Of a DNA stretch of 32,752 nt, positions 19,841-31,386 are shown one piece after another; position 1 is the first letter of the stretch; each line of letters starts with the position of its first letter. This DNA is from Saccoglossus kowalevskii (lineage: Eukaryota; Hemichordata; Enteropneusta; Harrimaniidae): the NCBI RefSeq assembly GCF_000003605.2, contig NW_003124907.1:66535-99286 (forward strand). Direction: 5' to 3'. The notes beneath the pieces were generated by a model. The model was not told the DNA's origin. It was given only the letters and a program-made list of their open reading frames with translations, and made no database searches. The translations under genes and the position numbers were made by a program.

Positions 19841-22800
19841 GTTATTCCCAATTCGTCCAAATTGTTTTCTATGCTCTTTAACAGAAAATCTTCCTTATGT
19901 TTAATAAATGGCTATACACAAGACGCTAATACGCATTATGAGAAGGGCTCACATGTGATTCTAAATCTAGGTAGCTAATTATTCTTCAGCAACATATATC
20001 GTAGATCAAATATCAAATGTTTTGAGAAAAGGGACTAAAATGAACAATTCGGCCAACACTGACTACTATGATAATACAAAGACAATTGACAAGTTAGAAT
20101 AAAGTTAGTTTGACAAGGTGTTGTAAAAACACATTAAAATGAGTTGTTACAAAAGCTTAGTATCCGATATATTCATCAATAAATCTACACAAGAATACAT
20201 TTGATAGTTAAAAACAGTTGCATATTCTACAACATAGTCTGCGTTATTTGCAAACCCTTGTATCCTTATATGCGATAATGACTTATATGGAAAAGCTTTT
20301 CCCTGATTTATGAATATCACAAAAGCGCACAACAAACATACATTTCTAGAAATATTAATATAAATGAATTGGTGTGATAAACATGATCATTGCTTGTCTC
20401 AGATTGTGTTACAAGTGTCCTTGACCATTTGCAAAGAGTGTATTATGTAAGATTTAAGGTTTTCAACGCAGTGATCGTTAAACTCATTTCTATGAACGCA
20501 ATCGATTCCTTCCATGCATTGACTGCGTTCAGTACTGCTATTGGATATAATTGAGTTTGATCGATGCAAAAAAGAAATTTAATTTTCGTCATTAATTATT
20601 AGTTATCGATGTTGCATACCTTTATCTTATGTTATCTTAGGAATATTTTATATTTATTTATACACATCAAAATTCAATGAAATCTAAATAAAAAAAAACG
20701 TATGTGTGGAATTTGTTTCTGAATGCATTGTGTGGACGCGAATGTATGAACATTCAAATGATTTAATTTGTGAATCTGGTGTGCAATGGTTGAAACAAGT
20801 CTTAGCAGGTTTTTGGCAGCTTGATACCCGATGACGTGATAACACATAATGAGTTAACGTAACTGTGGTTTCTACTTTTATGTCCAATTGTATATTTATT
20901 CACGTTTTAGTTGCTTGCTGACAAAGGAACACAAAAAAGAAATATGGAGAAAATATACAGAATATTATTGTCTGTCGAAATCTGGGGATACAGGATCGTA
21001 GCTACCTTCAAAATATTGAAAACAATTGCTGAGTATATATTACGTACTATACATTTAAAACATAAACACAGCATATTAATCGGCAATCCCCAAATATAAT
21101 CGCTCGGTGAAATAATGACACAAACATTTTCCCCAGATAAATGAAAATATTCATATCAATATCCATATTGATAGTATTGTTACATTTATTACCAAACGCT
21201 CCAGCGTTGTATTAAGAGTTTATATACAAGAGTGGGTGATACCAAGGTGGTTTATGGTTGTATATATGGGGGTAATTCCTGGAATTGCAATAAAGAGGGT
21301 TCAGGCTGAAATACAATATGTAGTGTTTTTATGTTTCGTCTGATATTTCTGCGGTATTCTGCTGGTGTATCTAATGCGAGACTTGTGCCGAAATTCAGTG
21401 TATTGTGTGCACTCCAGCGTTATTCCTTTTTTTGTTGAAAACACCCCTATTTTTCAATGGCAGAGTCGAACAAGTTTCACCCTCACTGGGAAACCTACGT
21501 TGCTGCTTGAATGAAACACATTTTCCAGACCGGCGGAAGAGTATGTAACAGCCAATTTTAACAGCCTATCATGTGATTTTACTCAGAATGTTGACATGGA
21601 AAGAAGCTATTCCTTTTTACGCAGGAATTGGGAGTAGAATATGTAAGAGATTGTATCAAAACAGATGTGTATACTGAAAAAATAATAATATATATATCCT
21701 TCTCGTTGCATTACTAAGCATTTCTGTTTTAGTATACTGGTTTAAAAAAGTTGAATTTGCATGCTTTGTGATGTTTTTTTACGCCCCTAATGTTTGAATC
21801 CCGGATTAGAACAGCGTACCACGTGATTCGTTTGGTGAAGGTTTGGCACGTTAGGACGCCGTCCGATTTCGGTGGCACGTTTCAAAGTCAGTCATCCGTA
21901 GGCCATCGTTTCTTTTGCAATGTGATAAAATAATTTCAGCGATTTCGTTGCAGAACAGTCTTCAACACAACTTAGAAAACTCACATACAGTGTAGTAACA
22001 GGCTCTAAAATTATGTCTATTGCAAAACAAATCAACCGACAACCAGTTTGACGCCGCAATTTCTTGCTGGAGCCTAAGTTTCACGCGTGATTTTAATGCG
22101 TTCAAAAAAAATTCCATTTCAAACTTCGCATACACACAGTGATTTATTGAAATACATACTAATTGGGTAACTTGTCAGTGATAAAAGTTACCAAAAACAA
22201 TTTGAGCAATAGTACTAGAGTGAAGTATATACGTTCCCCTGCATTCTCCATGAATTTCGTTGCTATAATCACGGTAAAGAAGAAAACCTGTGGCTACTTT
22301 CAATAGTTTGGATCAAAAACGTGTCTCAAAAACCTTTTTACATCAGGTTTTCGTTTATTTTTCCAGCTCATAGCGATAGAATCAGTCAATTTAAAACTAT
22401 GCGTGCTCTCAGAAAGCATTTGGTACAATTTTACTGGAAAGTTTTTCATTGCATATGAATATGCTTTCCAATTTAATAAACTGTCCAATGTTTATTTATT
22501 TTTTTAAATTGTGCTTCTGCTGGGTAGTTGAAAATGTTATTTCCTCCAAAAATACCATTGCTGAGGTCGTTTGTATCTTATAATTTACAAGGATTCTGTC
22601 CATAGATTTATTTACAGTGAAAATGCCATTAAGACTTTACACAGCACAATGAAAATTAATGCCTAAAAACTTGTCAGCGAAAATAAATTAAGTGAAATAT
22701 GACAACGAACGTAATTATAATTTCAGCCTCTAGTCAAGCAATGATTAAATAAACTACCCCGTCTTTATGCCAAGTTATTCATTGCCTACATCAATGACTT

Positions 22801-23122
22801 CAAAATCTATGTTTCAATCCCAGGAATTCTACTTGCTATTAATTGCATGGGAGTGCCAGTCTTTTATTTTCTATTGTAATGTTAATTTCTTGCGATTACT
22901 GGGAACATAAAGCTGTAACCACAGACCGTCTAGGTGGTGTAACTAAATCCTTGTATAAGCACCGGTTAAGCAGGCTTGAACTATGCATGTGAAGCCAGCT
23001 GAGAGGTATATCCAATCATATTGATTTTTCATTGTTTGGTAACTATTTGATGCAAATGCAACAAAAATCAATATAAAAATATTACCCACACAGCATTCTA
23101 CAGGTTCTTATATTTTACATAT
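19841..23122. other. Non-coding, weak internal repetition
   Basis: No gene is supported. Between 21.5 and 22.1 kb a short pattern resembling aacagc.ta.ca.gtgatt recurs at about 250-260 bp spacing (gtgatt at 21573, 21823 and 22087), hinting at an old diverged tandem array. Near 20.5 kb there is a weak copy of block F. Confidence 0.35.
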
Positions 23123-23440
23123 ATATTTTAATAAAGAAAAATGATAAGTCGATAAGTGCTGTTGAATAGCTATTCAGCCCATCTTATGTGCGATTATGAT
23201 GTGTATTTTTTGTACAGCACACCAAAACGATGTCTAACAGGTGATTGGCCGCTTATCCATGATCGCATCTATCAATCAGCAAACCCATCCATGTATACAC
23301 ATGATGGTTCAAAAAGACAAATGTGTTTGTTGAAAATAGTCTCAATTGAAATTTTCGTGTGCAGTCTTCTGTGTTGATTTCACAGAGAATTGAAGCAAAT
23401 GAAAGATAAATCACGCAAATTGCGAGACGACTACAACACA
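23123..23440 (+). repeat. Local repeat block D, copy 1
   Basis: It shares ttttaataaagaa, ataagt.gataagtgctgt, cttatgtgcgattatga.gtgtatt, tctatcaatcagcaaac, catccat..atacacatgatg, tgtttgttgaaaa and caattgaaattt.cgtg in order with 27600-27850. Its end, cacgcaaattgcgagacga, matches the start of block E. The open frame of 73 codons here is a by-product of the repeat. Confidence 0.8.
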
Positions 23441-24359
23441 TAGATTTCTAATAATAATAATAATGCAAAGGATTGTCTAAAAAACTGGTTAGTCTATTCT
23501 TTGGATGCACTTTTAGCGTCCTGGGATGTTCACGAAACATGTATTAAGGTAGAGATGCAGGTTCGTGGGCACATGGGAGTGATTTTTTTTATTTTTATCA
23601 TCCAAATAGTCTTGGCTATAGACTGTTAACATTTTGTAGAATTGTGAATAGTGGAACATACTCAAAAGACGATTTTAAAATAAAGATAACAGGTGAAAAC
23701 ATTCTCTGCTTTGAGTGCTTAGCAAGATTTAGCAAGCCTGCACATGAATAATAAAAAAAACATGGTGAAAAAAAAGAAATGACGGGATTTCCTTATTATG
23801 CACTATAATTAACTTTTTACAAAACGATAATACATTTAAATTTAGAACTGTTACAGCCATTTCTGCTGGGAAAGGATTGACCAGCTTTGTTATTAGTCCA
23901 AGAAAATTGTTCAGCTTGGAATGTGTCTGGATCCCTCATTAGTATGCAGAAATGTAGGAATGTACCAAGAAAATTGTTTTTCTGGAGTAAATTGTAGTGT
24001 ATTTTACTTATGAAAGGTCAAAAAGTGCATGGAGATTTTATGAAAATGTGTGGATGTTAACAAAATGATGTCGTGTGGTCACAGTTGGCAATAAATGATG
24101 GACTATTTTGGGCGTAGCTATAAAATGTGTCACCGTCACCGATTACAATAGTTTGTGCTGTGAAGGAACTCCATACGACAATAAGTATTGTGTAATTTGT
24201 AGTGAGAATGTATTCAAATAGATTTATGTTTATGAATCTTGTGTATTTATATAATAAAAATTGTTTATAAAAATGTTTTTTATACTTTTTCGGTGGTTAT
24301 TTTGTTATACCATCACTCGAATTATGTGTTACGAATTTCTGATAGTTTAGGCTTTGTGT
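23441..24359. other. Non-coding, no feature recognised
   Basis: A short (aat)n run at 23448-23463 and AT-rich sequence. The string caagaaaattgtt occurs twice (about 23900 and 23970). No gene is supported. Confidence 0.35.
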
Positions 24360-24750
24360 TCCTGCGAACGGGAAGACATTAAACTGTTGAACAGTGGACA
24401 TCGATAAAAGCGAACATATTTCGAAAGTTGTGAAATCATGATACTGTTTTGGCATTATACGACTTGCAGTTCCCTTTTGATGAATTTTATGTGACTGGGC
24501 ATGTTATCGAATTATAGTATTATGTAAATCTGCCCCGGAAAATCTGCAAGCAAAGTTTAAATTGCCATTTTCACGCTGCGTATAGCGTGGACTCGTCATC
24601 TAAGTATGCACAATTGCTCGTCTCGTATTTCCCGGTGCATTTTAAAAATCCCTTTTGAATTTGGGGGACTTTGTTTGACTGACCGTGTTTTTTGTAAACT
24701 TTAGTCGAACTGTAGTAGTGTGTATTAAATCTGCCACAACGTGGAGTTGC
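24360..24750. repeat. Diverged tandem duplication of about 180-200 bp
   Basis: Ordered matches between the two halves include cccttttga (24472 and 24650), gactg, tcgaa.t.tagta and taaatctgcc (about 24525 and 24726). The offsets grow from 178 to 201 bp, so indels separate the copies. The surrounding 24.5-25.1 kb is somewhat less AT-rich than its flanks, but I found no gene in it. Confidence 0.4.
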
Positions 24751-26066
24751 TATCGTCTCTTTGTGCCTCAACGAGGACTGAAAAGTGATTTCCATTTACT
24801 TCGTGTGTCATAAATCAACTGTATTAGCTTCCTTCGAATTTCCTATTGCCATCGGGATTACGTCTACTACACTCGGCGGTGTAGTTCGTATCGATCTTCT
24901 TGTATGAAACGCACCCGGAAATCGATGGCAAATCGGGATGGTCTCGTCACGTAATTTCTTACTTTATTATTGACCGCAGTACGCTTGGCTATGAATTTCC
25001 ACATACCCACGCTTATGGGAATAGTGCATCGTGGGTAATACTGTATTGATTGAGGTGAAACAAACATGACTGCCGTAATGCATGTTGTTCGACAACACCG
25101 CTCGTGTTTCTCTTCCTGTCTTGTTTTCTTTGATTTTTTTATTTAATTGGTTGATTTTCATAGTAACATATGCTAAGTACAATTAAATGTCCGGAGTTGA
25201 ACAGCAGTCATTTGTAACATGATTATTTAATTCACTTTAAATCATTCAGTTAAAAATTGAGTTTTCAAAATAAATAAATAATAATACGTACCCTCATGTA
25301 TACTTCAAGTTTTCATTAAAACAAAGTCAAAGTCTTTGAAATTGCTTTTCTGCCTGTTCGCCAATCCATTGCTCCAAAACACTCTTATTTTCCAAGCATC
25401 GAGATGGCTCTGCCAACTCTTGTAATTATGAGCATTAGCAAACTTCTTAATGAGTGGATGGTTATGCAAATTAGCAATTATCTCAGTTTCATTTTAGTGA
25501 ACATCCAAGAACTTTAAAAAAATAGCTCCTTGACGCTTTGACCTTTTGTTTTGAAATTTTCACAAATCACTGACAATGTGTTTATTTTCAAAACGCCATC
25601 GGGGCATTGTTTCTGGTTGAACAGTGTTACAACAATCGTACAGACAACTAACATGGATGTTAATTTATTCATAAACTTGAAGTAGTGAAATTTGAGCTTC
25701 TGCCCTGTAAATTTGACAACTGGTAAACAGTTTTCAAGGCGGCACTTTCTTCATAATAAACAGATATACCCGTAAACAAATTTTGACAGAAAACAGGAGC
25801 ATGGTTTAGAAGCTAATTGTTTTAATCACTTTTGACCAAAAAGGCACATTTTTGTGCATATTTCAAACTATAGTTTTTTTAAATTCATACAATAAGCTTT
25901 CTGAAAATATATAGTATAGCGAACAAGGGAGGTCATCTTGGTTTCCTAATTAACTAATTAAAATACCTGTCAGGTAAACTGCATCTCTACCTGAAGTGCG
26001 TTTTTCCGTTTTAACGTCTGACAACAATTCACTCGTTTCTGTGCAGGAAATAAAACCTTGCCTATA
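24751..26066. other. Non-coding, no feature recognised
   Basis: Open frames of 66-74 codons on the minus strand around 24.6-25.2 kb overlap one another in different frames and match nothing I know. No splice sites, signal peptide or RNA gene stood out. Confidence 0.35.
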
Positions 26067-26460
26067 TGTATAATGCTTTCAGTGTTGCAAATTTTAGAAA
26101 TGTGTTTGGATGACGATCACGCGGAATGGGATATCTATAACAGCAAATCATACGCAAACAATATTTATAACAATGTGTTATGATCACTAAATGCAGCCGT
26201 CTTCCTGGTGATTAAAAATCTCTTTCAGATAAAGAAAAAATGGCCAATGCATATTATTATTTATTGACTCCAGAATATCACCATGCCACAAGAATGATTT
26301 TTAAAAACTGAAATGAATATAACATTATTAATGCAAAGAGAATTAACAAGTTAGGAGTGTTATATTTGAAAACACAATGCGCAAAGATTGTATAGTTGGT
26401 GTGTCTTCGTTTATCAAATTATAAATTACACAAAACTAATACAGAAACCTTCTGATTTCC
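26067..26460 (+). repeat. Local repeat block F, copy 2
   Basis: It matches 27886-28230 along most of its length: gctttcagtgttg, cacgcg.aatg, cagcaaatcata, atgcagcc.tcttcctg, tgacaagttagga and ttggtgtgtc.tcgt recur in order. It also matches 18240-18400. The block lies immediately upstream of the 371-bp tandem pair, just as the 27.9 kb copy lies upstream of a single diverged copy of that unit. This shows that a compound unit of roughly 1.8 kb was duplicated. Confidence 0.8.
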
Positions 26461-26461
26461 T

Positions 26462-26832
26462 TTGCTATTGACTCTAGTTGGTTATTCTATGACGTTGTTG
26501 TAATACACATCAAAACAAATTCCAACATGATCTTGACAGCTTAGAACTTAATGTACAAATAAATAAATTTACGTTGTTGTAATACAAATCAAAACAAGTT
26601 TTAACAGGAGCTTGACAGCCTAGAACCTAATGTATCAGCAATCAGTACTAAATGTACTTACATATACAATGATAGTTCAAAAAATAAGATGTTTTTGCTG
26701 AAACTATTCCACAATATATTCCTTGTTGAAAGATTCACGGATATTATTCTTTCATTGAATTTAGCATTCAGTATACGTGTGAGTTGCAAGATCGCTGAAT
26801 GCTAGTATTGGGATGTGCAATGAAAATCACAA
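26462..26832 (+). repeat. 371-bp tandem repeat, unit 1
   Basis: It starts at ttgctattgactctag and is repeated immediately at an exact 371-bp offset. By eye I count about eight mismatches and no gaps between the two units, so the duplication is recent relative to the other repeats here. Within the unit, acgttgttgtaatacanatc through tagaac.taatgta occurs twice, an older sub-repeat of about 80 bp. Confidence 0.95.
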
Positions 26833-27203
26833 TTGCTATTGACTCTAGTTGGTTATTCTATGACGTTGTTGTAATGCACATCAAAACAAATTCCAACATG
26901 ATCTTGACAGCTTAGAACTTAATGTACAAATAAATAAATTTACGTTGTTGTAATACATATCAAAATAAGTTTTAACAGGAGCTTGACAGCTTAGAACCTA
27001 ATGTATCAGCAATCAGTACTAAATGTACTTACATATACAATGATAGTTCAAAAAATAAGATGTATTTGCTGAAACTATTCCACAATATATTCCTTGTTGA
27101 AAGATTCACGGATATTATTCTTTCATTGAATTTAGCATTCAGAATACGTGTGAGTTGCAAGATCGCTGCATGCTAGTATTGGGATGTTCAATGAAAATCA
27201 CGC
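26833..27203 (+). repeat. 371-bp tandem repeat, unit 2
   Basis: The second copy of the 371-bp unit. The differences are single bases, for example gcacatc for acacatc, atgtattt for atgttttt and cagaatac for cagtatac. It runs directly into block E (cacgcg...). Confidence 0.95.
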
Positions 27204-27345
27204 GCGAACTTATGAGAATCACGCGAATTGTTAAATGATTTAGGAAAAAAATAGTGACGCTGTTTTGCTAGTGTACTTGATCATTTGCAAAATAAGTTTT
27301 CATTTCTGAATATGGTGGCACTTTTTCTGTGTCATTGAACATTCG
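27195..27345 (+). repeat. Local repeat block E, copy 1
   Basis: The block reads tcacgcgaattgttaaatgattta, then ctagtgtacttg, tcatttgcaaaata, ttttcattt.tgaatatggtg and tctgtgt. It matches 28505-28655 along its length. Confidence 0.85.
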
Positions 27346-27410
27346 CATAGAAGGTAATTTATGGTTTTGAATATGACGATACTCTTGCTCATTTATGTAT
27401 ATACAATTGA

Positions 27411-27490
27411 ACTTTGTTGATCCCACTGTATCCAGTGATGTCATTGGTTAGAAATGTGTTTGATTGAGGGACATAAGAATTGAAATGTCG
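27411..27490 (+). repeat. Local repeat block F, partial copy
   Basis: caattgaactttgttgatccc followed by ccagtgatgtcattggttag resembles the first half of the block at 18217. It is a truncated copy within the compound array. Confidence 0.6.
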
Positions 27491-27599
27491 TATGGCTTTA
27501 AATCTCTCATTAGAAGAATTTATTTTGAAAAAAGTGGTCCATCTTTCATTGTAGGAAAATATTCATATGCATAGTATCGTTAAATTTCAGTTTTATATG

Positions 27600-27850
27600 G
27601 ATATTTTAATAAAGAACAATCATAAGTTCATAAGTGCTGTCGTATATTTACGGCATATGTATTACTTATCTTATGTGCGATTATGAAGTGTATTTGTTGC
27701 AGAACACATTAAAACGAGTTCTAACAGGTATTTGAAAGCATGGTATCTCATCTATCAATCAGCAAACTCATCCATAGATACACATGATGATTCAAACAGG
27801 TGAAATATGTTTGTTGAAAAATATTTACAATTGAAATTTCCGTGAGCACT
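27600..27850 (+). repeat. Local repeat block D, copy 2
   Basis: It matches 23123-23380 in order from ttttaataaagaacaatcat through caattgaaatttccgtg. It sits between block E and the next block F in the compound array. Confidence 0.8.
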
Positions 27851-27885
27851 CATGACTATAAACCTCACTATACGTCTCATTCTTT

Positions 27886-28230
27886 CAGTGTTGGCAGTTT
27901 TAAAAATGCGTTTAATAGATGAACACGCGTAATGAGATCTCTATCACAGCAAATCATATGCGAGAAACATATTGATGACAAATGTGACGATAATTTAATG
28001 CAGCCTTCTTCCTGTTAATTAAACAATTTTCCCAGTAAACAACAATAAAGAATGCAAAAAAATTACATGAATATATCATTAATAATATAAAGAAAAATGA
28101 CAAGTTAGGAGCGTTACATTTTAAAAACGATTCGCAAAGACTGTACAGTTGGTGTGTCGTCGTATATTATATTATGAAGCAAACAAAGCTGATATACACT
28201 CATTTGGATTTTCTTTGGTATTATTAACAC
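27886..28230 (+). repeat. Local repeat block F, copy 3
   Basis: It matches 26077-26430 through ctttcagtgttgg, cagcaaatcatatgcga, gcagccttcttcctg, atgacaagttaggagcgtta and cagttggtgtgtcgtcg. It is followed by a single diverged copy of the 371-bp unit. Confidence 0.8.
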
Positions 28231-28239
28231 CATTTTTTT

Positions 28240-28500
28240 AATTCTATGACGTAGTTGTAATACACATAAAAATAAGTTCTAACAGGATCTTGACAGTTTA
28301 GAACTTAATGCATCAATAAATACATTTACCAACATATACAATGACAGTTTAAAGCAGTAAAATGTATTTGCTTATACTATTCTACAAATATATAATGTGT
28401 AAAAAATACAACTTTAAAAGAAATCCCTATCTTCGATGTAATTATTTTACTGTCTTCATCATGTTGTGTGCGTGTCAGTTAGAAGATCACATGTAAGTGG
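28240..28500 (+). repeat. Diverged single copy of the 371-bp unit
   Basis: tctatgacgtagttgtaatacacat, taacaggatcttgacagttt, agaacttaatgcatca and catatacaatgacagtt correspond in order to the tandem units at 26.46-27.20 kb, but with many substitutions and a deletion. Confidence 0.8.
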
Positions 28501-28504
28501 TGTG

Positions 28505-28655
28505 ACGTACAATGACAATCTCGCGCGAATTGAAAAAGAATCATGCAAATTGTAAAATGATTTAAAGAAAATGGGCGAGACTGTGTTGCTAGTGTACTTG
28601 TTCATTTGCAAAATACATTTTCATTTTTGAATATGGTGATACTTTATCTGTGTAT
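28505..28655 (+). repeat. Local repeat block E, copy 2
   Basis: cgcgcgaattg, gcaaattgtaaaatgattta, ctagtgtacttgttc, atttgcaaaatacattttc and gaatatggtgata match block E copy 1. This ends the compound array. Confidence 0.85.
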
Positions 28656-29739
28656 ACAACTAATTTACAATGAGCGCACTGCATTTAGTCCCGCACATAA
28701 CAAATTGGAACGATGTTACATCTCACTGTGCAGGAAATTATGCATTTGTATTCGTACATTTGTATCTCCCTTAAAAATCTTCTAATTAATATCTGACGGT
28801 ATCTTTGCTAATTTTGTCTGCTTTTTACTGTGTTTATATGCAAATTGGCAAGAATTCTTATGAGTTTCTATTAGATAAATATAACAAAAATAATGAAATG
28901 TGTGGGTGAAAGTGACTACATTGAAAATATGGTGGTTTGCGTTGTTCAATTTTATAAGGGGTCAAAATATAAAATATTGTAACAATCACACTGATATACG
29001 CTGTATTCAATATGCAAAGCAAAAACAAATAAATATCTCAAGTTCACATTAAAGTCAGAGAAAAAAACAATCACCTTCTTTCTTCATATTTGGTTTTTAC
29101 GTGTTTTGGACGTGTTCCTAACAACTAACCCAACGCCTAAAGTAACCTAGCAACAAGAAAATCGAATTCTTGGAGAATTAAAACACAAATATCCACTATA
29201 CTGAGTAATACATATACTTTGGCACCCACCAAGCAACTATTACAATCAGTACAGTTTACTTCGAGTATGCGTTTATTTTATATATGCTGGGGTGGTCCCT
29301 GGCAGCCATGTTCTTAGAAACTTGATTTAAACAGCTTAATGTCCCAAACTGACCAATACTCGTTGCAGCTACATTTATTTGCTTTGACGTCATATTCTAA
29401 AACCTAATTATATATTCCACGATCTACACTTATGACTTGTTAATCGTTTAAGTATACACACATTTCGTATTTATGTGAAAATTTATTATTTTTAGCTGAA
29501 ATATTTGTTCTGAATTAATAAGAAATAACTGTGGGCCAGTAATTATGTAATTATGGTGTTGTGTTTTGAACTTCATTTTCTATTACCCGAATAATTTATA
29601 AACACATTATTGAGTAAAGAATTTGAGTTAATGATATTATTGATTATGATGTTATATCCTATAGATATATAACAATGTAGGTAAGCATATTCTCATTACA
29701 TGTTTTTGTGTATAACACATAACATTTCAATATTGTTAG
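28656..29739. other. Non-coding, no feature recognised
   Basis: AT-rich sequence between the compound array and the third copy of the A/B family. No gene, RNA or transposon was recognised. Confidence 0.35.
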
Positions 29740-30190
29740 TCCAGTGTGATCCAAACTGTCTGGGTCGTATCTGTTGTTTTATTTATCAGGTCCATTTATA
29801 CTGTATATGTGACACAGACATTGATATATGTAATATTACAATAATTATTACTTCTTTGTGCGTATTTTGCTAGTATTGAATATGCATTCTGAGTAAATTA
29901 TTACAAGTTATTTCAATGCATGTTTTGTCTTTAATAATATTCGGTTATTTATGGCAATGCCTCATTTGTGTGTGCTAGCAACTGGCTCTTATCATTATAT
30001 TAGCTTGGTTTGTCAACGTTTGTCATATGTAAATATGAGCTTTATATTGAATGAGCAGCTGAACTATTCATATGGTTTGTATCATAACACACAGACTTTT
30101 GTTGTAGCCCAAGTATATAAATAAAACAACGCAAATAAAATGAACGGACACTGTCTAGATTAACAAATATCATTCCATTGTATTCCTAAT
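29740..30190 (+). repeat. Local duplication family, diverged copy C
   Basis: tgttttatttatcaggtccatttata, tatgtgacaca and gctagtat correspond in order to 18400-18490. Later tcatatgtaaatatgagc and tttatattg correspond to catgtagaaatgtgagcatt at 18602. Toward the end cattccattgtatt corresponds to the 3' segment of copies A and B. It is much more diverged than A is from B. Confidence 0.55.
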
Positions 30191-30309
30191 GTCTTCGATT
30201 ATACATAGTTCTCTCCTTTTTGTTTTTTTATACTATCATCATAACAAAGATATTTAAGTTGTTCAACACAAATATTGACACTGCGTTATCGCTGAAGATT
30301 TTTTTTTCT

Positions 30310-30317
30310 GGAATTCC
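30310..30317. promoter_or_regulatory. Possible Rel/NF-kappaB-like site
   Basis: The palindrome GGAATTCC in the context tGGAATTCCgg lies about 105 bp upstream of the TATA box of the lectin gene. Rel-family sites are often of this form in invertebrate immune genes. It contains an EcoRI hexamer and could easily arise by chance. Confidence 0.2.
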
Positions 30318-30420
30318 GGCACATCACGCTTTGTCAAAAAAACGCGCATGTCAGCGAAAACCAAAACACGAAGAAGCATGTTTCAACCTGCTGAACATGA
30401 TATGCAGCTGACAAGAAGTC

Positions 30421-30428
30421 TATAAAAG
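30421..30428 (+). promoter_or_regulatory. TATA box of the lectin gene
   Basis: TATAAAAG is followed by a possible start about 25-35 bp downstream and then by a perfect splice donor gtaagt at 30488. A short non-coding first exon (roughly 30450-30487) would therefore splice to the acceptor ttatcattccag at 30572, ahead of the ATG at 30609. The arrangement is coherent but the start site is not proven. Confidence 0.6.
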
Positions 30429-30572
30429 AAAAGCATCGCAATACAAACGGTACAGTGTAAAACTGACTCACTCGCAGAGCATTTTGAGTAAGTATCGCAG
30501 TTATTAAGATTTTTTCTTTCAAATACTCCAATTTTGTTATTTGCAATTGTTATATTTTTGTTATCATTCCAG

Positions 30573-30680
30573 CCTATTCAGAAACGGAAAGCATTGGCCA
30601 GAGTTAAAATGAATTATATGTGCGTTGGGTTAGCATTGACTTTATTCTGGACTTCAATCCATGCAAGCGATCTGATTCAG
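30573..30680 (+). CDS. C-type lectin/EGF gene: exon with signal peptide
   Basis: The exon begins after ttatcattccag; the ATG is at 30609. Residues 1-24 read MNYMCVGLALTLFWTSIHAS then DLIQ, a clear secretory signal with likely cleavage after IHA or HAS. It ends at the donor CAG|gtaggt in phase 0. The remaining exons give a lectin domain followed by EGF-like modules, so the product is secreted or extracellular. The most likely role is carbohydrate or ligand recognition, for example in immunity, inferred from architecture only. The gene continues beyond the right edge. Confidence 0.85.
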
Positions 30681-30841
30681 GTAGGTCGTTTTCCTGATGT
30701 ATTATTTATCAAACAGTTAAGTATTCGTTTTGCATTTGATACACACGCTAAATGAATTATCAAATTGATTCAATTTTAGCGAAATTTTCATACGTTGTGC
30801 TGTATATAACCCTAACACAACTTCCTTAATTGTTATTACAG

Positions 30842-30854
30842 ATGGACGTTGACG
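30842..30854 (+). CDS. Lectin gene micro-exon (13 nt)
   Basis: Between the acceptor tgttattacag and the donor gtacgt lie 13 nt encoding MDVD plus one base. Incoming phase 0 and outgoing phase 1 fit the exons on both sides. Gene finders often miss exons of this size. Skipping it would put the lectin domain out of frame, so if transcribed it must be included. Confidence 0.7.
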
Positions 30855-31040
30855 GTACGTAAACAAATTCAGTTTTGTATATCAAAAATTATGTATTTTG
30901 CAAGACATGTTAGTAATATACACAGTATCGGATTTGTATTATTTTGTACCGTGTAACAAGTGAAGTACTGTAATACCTGATAATAAAACATATGGTATAA
31001 ATATAGTGATCTGGAATTCTCAATATTTTTATCCAAATAG

Positions 31041-31386
31041 ATGCATGTGATCCAGATAATAACGTATGCTACAAGTTCTTTTACAATGACAAACAGAATT
31101 GGGCCAATGCCAGGCAAGTATGTGACAATGCTTACGACATGATGGCAGTTGTCAACGACGTAGAAGTACACAGGAAAATACGAAAGCATATCAACTCCCA
31201 AACCGATACCTTAAGAGAGTGTATGGGTAATGGTTACTGGATTGGAGCTACTGATTCTGTGAATGAGGGGCAATTCGTGTTCACTAATGGCGAGCAATTA
31301 CCAACAGATTATGAAAAATGGTACAGCGGACAACCAGGCAATAGTGTGAAGAGAGATGTGGCTGGGCAAGACTGTGTTCAACTATG
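31041..31386 (+). CDS. Lectin gene: exon with main part of C-type lectin domain
   Basis: The acceptor is atccaaatag and the donor TATG|gtaggt, phase 1 in and phase 2 out. It encodes residues about 29-143. Seen in order: ACDPDNNVCYKFF, the extra N-terminal Cys pair of long-form domains; NWANARQVCD; MMAVVNDVE; YWIGATD, the WIGL-type core; KWYSGQPGNS; and GQDCVQLW. In the sugar site, the EPN or QPD triplet of classical lectins is here QPG, lacking the acidic Ca-binding residue. An additional Cys in RECMGNG is unusual. The family assignment is strong; sugar binding is doubtful. Confidence 0.93.

Noticed and set aside
30869-31201. 110-codon minus-strand frame
   Set aside because: It is antisense to the well-supported C-type lectin exon.
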